Shown here: positions 5,314 through 7,533 of the stretch, in pieces
Numbering within the stretch: the first letter of the stretch is position 1
Layout of the letters: each line of letters begins with the position of its first letter
Origin: Bog-473 sp036491435
GTDB lineage: Bacteria; Actinomycetota; Acidimicrobiia; Acidimicrobiales; RAAP-2
Assembly: GCA_036491435.1 (NCBI GenBank)
Contig: DASXBZ010000192.1
Coordinates: 1 to 7,533, forward strand
DNA length: 7,533 nt
Reading direction: 5' to 3'
Translations under genes and position numbers: made by a program
Notes under the pieces: model-generated
What the model was told of the DNA's origin: nothing
The model's input: only the letters and a program-made list of their open reading frames with translations
Database searches by the model: none

Positions 5314-6896
5314 GCGACGACAAGAACCGCCCAGGCGACGACGGCAGTTCGCTGGACGACGTGAGCGAAGAGGACGTCGAGGAGTTCGAGCAGGACGTCG
5401 ACATGGAGGACCTCGACGAGGACGAGCGCATCACCGTCGACGATGCGACCCGGGCCCTGCTGGCCAAGCCGCGACGGGGTCATGGGCCCATCGCCCGTCT
5501 CTACCGGGGCGAGACGCGGTTCGACTTCGTGGGGAAGAGGCGTATCTGGTTTGCGATCTCGACGGTGATCATCGTGCTGGGGATCGTGTCGATCATCGTG
5601 CGCGGCGGGCTCAACCTGGGCATCGAATTCAAGGGGGGCACGGAGTGGACGATCGCCGCGCCGGGGATCACCCAGACCCAGGCGGTCGACGCCCTCAAGG
5701 GCACCGGCGTGATCGACCCGACTGTCCAACTGCTCGGGAGCGGGAACCGCCAGACCCTCAACGTCCAGGCCGACCTCAACAAACTCAACCAGGCCAACCA
5801 GCAACAGGTCAGCCAGAACGTCCAGGACGCCATGCTGCGCGTGACGGGACACCACGTGACGTCGTCCTCGCAGGCCACGACCACGACGACGACAAGAGCG
5901 GCGACGACGACCACGGCCAAGGCGGCGGCCACAACGGGTTCGTCGACGACAACCACCTCGACCACGGTCCCCCAGGACAAGGTGAGCGTCACGACCGTCG
6001 GCCCGACGTGGGGATCGTCGATCACCAACGACGCCATCAAGGCACTGATCATCTTCTTCATCGTCGTCGGCATCTACATCAGCATCCGGTTCGAGCCGAA
6101 GATGGCGTTGTCCGCGTTCATCGCCATGGTCCACGACGTCTTGGTGGCGGTCGGGATCTACTCCATCTTCAACTTCCAGGTCACTCCCGACACCGTCGTC
6201 GCCATTCTGACCATCCTGGGTTATTCGCTCTACGACACGGTCGTGGTGTTCGACCGCGTCCGGGACAACATGAGGGGCATCGGGACCAGCGGCCGTCTCA
6301 CGTACCCGCAGTTGATCAACCTGTCCATGAACCAGACGCTGGCCCGCTCCATCAACACCTCCGCTGTGGCGATCATCCCCGTGCTGGCCATCCTGCTCAT
6401 CGGGGCGCAGTTCCTCGGGGCTTCGACGCTGCAGTCCTACGGGCTTGCCTTGTTCGTCGGTCTGCTCTCGGGTGCCTACTCGTCGATCTTCATTGCGTCG
6501 CCGGTCCTCTGCATGATGAAGGAGCGCGAGCCCCGCTGGGTGGACATCGCCAGCCGGCTGGCGAAGCGCGGCGACACGGGTGCGTTCTACTCAGCGGCCG
6601 ACGCCGCCAACCTGAACACCCAGATGAGCATGGCGGCAGCCGGCCAGGCGACCCGGAGCGCGGGGACCACGGCAGCGGCCGCTCAGTCCGGCACGACCAA
6701 GCGCAGCGGCGTCATCCGGCCCGGCTCGGGCAGCCGACCGGGTGGAGGCAGCTCGACAGGCGGAGGCGGGGGTGGCACCGGCTCGGGGACCGGCACCGCC
6801 GTGATGGACCGGCCGTCGGGGGGGAACTCGGGGTCGTCGGCGCAGCGTCCCAGCGGGCCGCGGCCGCGCAAGAGCAAGCGCAAACGCAAGCGCTAG
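5310..6896 (+). CDS. secF: Protein translocase subunit SecF, with unusual extensions
   Basis: Partner of SecD in the proton-driven SecDF pump. It has 528 residues, against roughly 320 in E. coli. The core is intact: FDFVGKRRIWF leads into TM1 (79-97), then LGIEFKGGTEW, the conserved VTTVGPTWG (about 227-235), TM2 (243-259), TM3 with MVHD, TM4 with ILGYSLYDTVVVFDRVRDN (D309 at the conserved polar position), the MNQTLARSINTS motif, TM5 and TM6. Three additions explain the length: an acidic N-terminal extension of 70 residues, a Thr-rich insertion at 184-219 in the extracellular domain, and a C-terminal tail of about 120 residues rich in Ala, Gly, Ser and Thr that ends in KSKRKRKR. The GTG start has GGGAGGT upstream and overlaps the secD stop by GTGA. 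It is the last gene of the operon seen here. Confidence 0.96.
   Translation: MSDDKNRPGDDGSSLDDVSEEDVEEFEQDVDMEDLDEDERITVDDATRALLAKPRRGHGPIARLYRGETRFDFVGKRRIWFAISTVIIVLGIVSIIVRGGLNLGIEFKGGTEWTIAAPGITQTQAVDALKGTGVIDPTVQLLGSGNRQTLNVQADLNKLNQANQQQVSQNVQDAMLRVTGHHVTSSSQATTTTTTRAATTTTAKAAATTGSSTTTTSTTVPQDKVSVTTVGPTWGSSITNDAIKALIIFFIVVGIYISIRFEPKMALSAFIAMVHDVLVAVGIYSIFNFQVTPDTVVAILTILGYSLYDTVVVFDRVRDNMRGIGTSGRLTYPQLINLSMNQTLARSINTSAVAIIPVLAILLIGAQFLGASTLQSYGLALFVGLLSGAYSSIFIASPVLCMMKEREPRWVDIASRLAKRGDTGAFYSAADAANLNTQMSMAAAGQATRSAGTTAAAAQSGTTKRSGVIRPGSGSRPGGGSSTGGGGGGTGSGTGTAVMDRPSGGNSGSSAQRPSGPRPRKSKRKRKR
5859..5966 (+). repeat. Low-complexity Thr-rich codon tract within secF
   Basis: A tract dominated by ACG/ACC codons encodes SecF residues 184-219, with runs of six, four and four Thr among Ala and Ser. 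It falls between the end of the P1 domain and the conserved VTTVGPTWG motif before TM2, so the segment should lie outside the membrane. The repetitive codons suggest growth by replication slippage. Such Thr/Ser linkers in actinobacteria are sometimes O-mannosylated; that is only a possibility here. Confidence 0.75.
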
Positions 6897-6957
6897 ACAT
6901 CGGCCCCAGACGCTTCAGCGCGGGAGTCGATGACCACTTCTGGGTGCATCGGGCGCT

Positions 6958-6995
6958 CTCTTATGCGTGCTGAGGCCGAAGAACACGTATAAGAG
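6958..6995 (+). terminator. Hairpin 60 bp after secF, possible terminator without T-run
   Basis: CTCTTATGCGTG (6958-6969) pairs with CACGTATAAGAG (6984-6995): 12 pairs including one G-T wobble, around a 14-base loop. It is the first stable structure after the secF stop, so it may end or protect the operon mRNA. There is no T-run after it on either strand, so it is not a classical intrinsic terminator. Confidence 0.4.
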
Positions 6996-7204
6996 CACGG
7001 GCCCGGCATTCGCGCGAGGCACTTCTGCTCCTGCGGGGACTCACCCCGGCAACGTAGGAGCGCCGGTTAACGGGCTCATAGGAATCTGGCGGGGAGCTGA
7101 CGCTCATCGCACGACGATTGAGGGCTCTTCGGATTCTGCCGGGGTCGCGCCTGTCTACACCGACGTGGTGCCTCCGTCGAATGGTGCAACCCGTCTCGTG
7201 CTCT

Positions 7205-7274
7205 GCGTCTATACGGCGTGGTTCTTGACGCTCGTCCCCGCGTGTCAAGAACCATCCCCGATACACCCAGACGC
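7205..7274. repeat. 70-bp imperfect palindrome with a perfect 11-bp core inverted repeat
   Basis: TGGTTCTTGAC (7219-7229) and GTCAAGAACCA (7244-7254) are perfect inverted copies around a 14-base spacer. The symmetry continues outward imperfectly to GCGTCT (7205-7210) and AGACGC (7269-7274). Neither side has a T-run, so terminator function is doubtful. It could be a regulator-binding or recombination site, a palindromic repeat element, or the stem of an RNA. Confidence 0.6.
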
Positions 7275-7331
7275 GGCCCCCGCGGCCCCCAGAGAGCTCG
7301 AGCCAGCCCGCAGGCATCATGCGCCATCGTG

Positions 7332-7426
7332 ATGGGCCGAGTCGCGTCGAAACCGACCGCGGCCTCCTGTGTCCGATCAAAAGCTTGTCGCGCGGTCCGT
7401 GCCATTCGGTTCGGCGGCTCGCCCAT
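7332..7426. repeat. Nested inverted repeats, possible structured RNA
   Basis: An outer pair ATGGGCCGAG (7332-7341) with CTCGCCCAT (7418-7426) has one bulged base. Inside it, ACCGACCGCG (7352-7361) pairs with CGCGGTCCGT (7391-7400) with one mismatch. CGAAACCG (7348-7355) with CGGTTCG (7407-7413) is an alternative or partly additional stem. The nesting is suggestive, but short stems are common in GC-rich DNA. Confidence 0.3.
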
Positions 7427-7460
7427 GAGGCCACATCGCCCGTTTCTGGGGGGCCTCCGT

Positions 7461-7503
7461 CAGGGCACGACCCTGCTCAGATCCGAAGACCCACCAATGG
7501 GTC
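7461..7503. repeat. Two short hairpins near the window end
   Basis: CAGGG-CACGA-CCCTG (7461-7475) and GACCCA-CCAA-TGGGTC (7488-7503) are perfect small stems of 5 and 6 bp. No T-run follows on the plus strand. They may belong to the leader of a gene beyond the window or be chance. Confidence 0.25.
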
Positions 7504-7533
7504 AGGCGTCCGAGACGTCAACGTAAAGCTCAA

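Larger units (their letters stand above)
6897..7533. other. Gene-free 3' region rich in inverted repeats
   Basis: About 640 bp follow secF without a recognisable gene. Open frames on both strands give Arg/Pro-rich products with no known motif. In the best-looking minus-strand frame (7426-7076), third positions are clearly less G/C-rich than in secD or secF by eye. The stretch holds inverted repeats at 6958-6995, 7205-7274, 7332-7426, 7461-7475 and 7488-7503. It could be a decayed gene or mobile element, or a non-coding RNA region; I see no transposase fragment. Confidence 0.55.

Noticed and set aside
5303..6973. Plus-strand frame of 556 codons overlapping secF
   Set aside because: It is an out-of-frame shadow caused by GC-rich codon use; the secF frame has all family motifs.
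7330..7370. GGTTTCGAC on the minus strand, resembling the 5' part of tmRNA
   Set aside because: No matching T-arm or acceptor-stem sequence, and no tag-peptide reading frame, is found at a suitable distance.
6961..7434. Minus-strand frames of 116 and 157 codons after secF
   Set aside because: They overlap each other in different frames, have Arg-rich products with no motif, and span several inverted repeats. A decayed gene cannot be excluded but is not supported.

Overview
This is a high-GC window whose gene content and codon use suggest an actinobacterium. The pointers are GTG starts, strongly G/C-ending codons, a split yajC-secD-secF cluster, and Ser/Thr/Gly/Pro-rich low-complexity extensions on membrane proteins. 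A member of the Acidimicrobiia or a neighbouring lineage is my inference from general style; no taxonomic marker gene is present.

Left part (1-2255, minus strand): a two-component system. An OmpR/PhoB-type response regulator gene (1557-2255) is followed by a membrane-bound PAS histidine kinase (1560 down to 1). The two overlap by four bases (GTGA). The kinase runs off the left edge just before the N box of its ATPase domain. A 7-bp direct repeat with an 11-bp period, the layout typical of OmpR/PhoB-family binding sites, lies just upstream of the regulator and overlaps the expected -35 position of a candidate leaderless promoter. This suggests autoregulation.

Middle (2256-3127): about 870 bp with no convincing protein gene, between two divergent operons. 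It holds a 13-bp perfect stem with further inner pairing, followed on the minus strand by five T residues, which looks like an intrinsic terminator with no obvious gene to terminate. A second hairpin nearby also carries a run of six C in its loop. There are also several shorter hairpins and a 15-bp near-perfect palindrome. This is the best place in the window for an undescribed non-coding RNA.

Right part (3128-6896, plus strand): yajC, secD and secF in one operon with two more GTGA four-base overlaps. Together they encode the accessory SecDF-YajC complex, which helps the SecYEG channel export proteins using the proton-motive force. SecD has an extracellular insertion with six cysteines. SecF has a long acidic N-terminal extension, a threonine-rich insertion in its extracellular domain and a long Gly/Ser tail ending in a basic cluster.

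End (6897-7533): about 640 bp without a recognisable gene, but rich in inverted repeats. These include a perfect 11-bp inverted repeat nested in a roughly 70-bp imperfect palindrome and, further on, a nested multi-stem structure. No start of a following gene is visible before the window ends.
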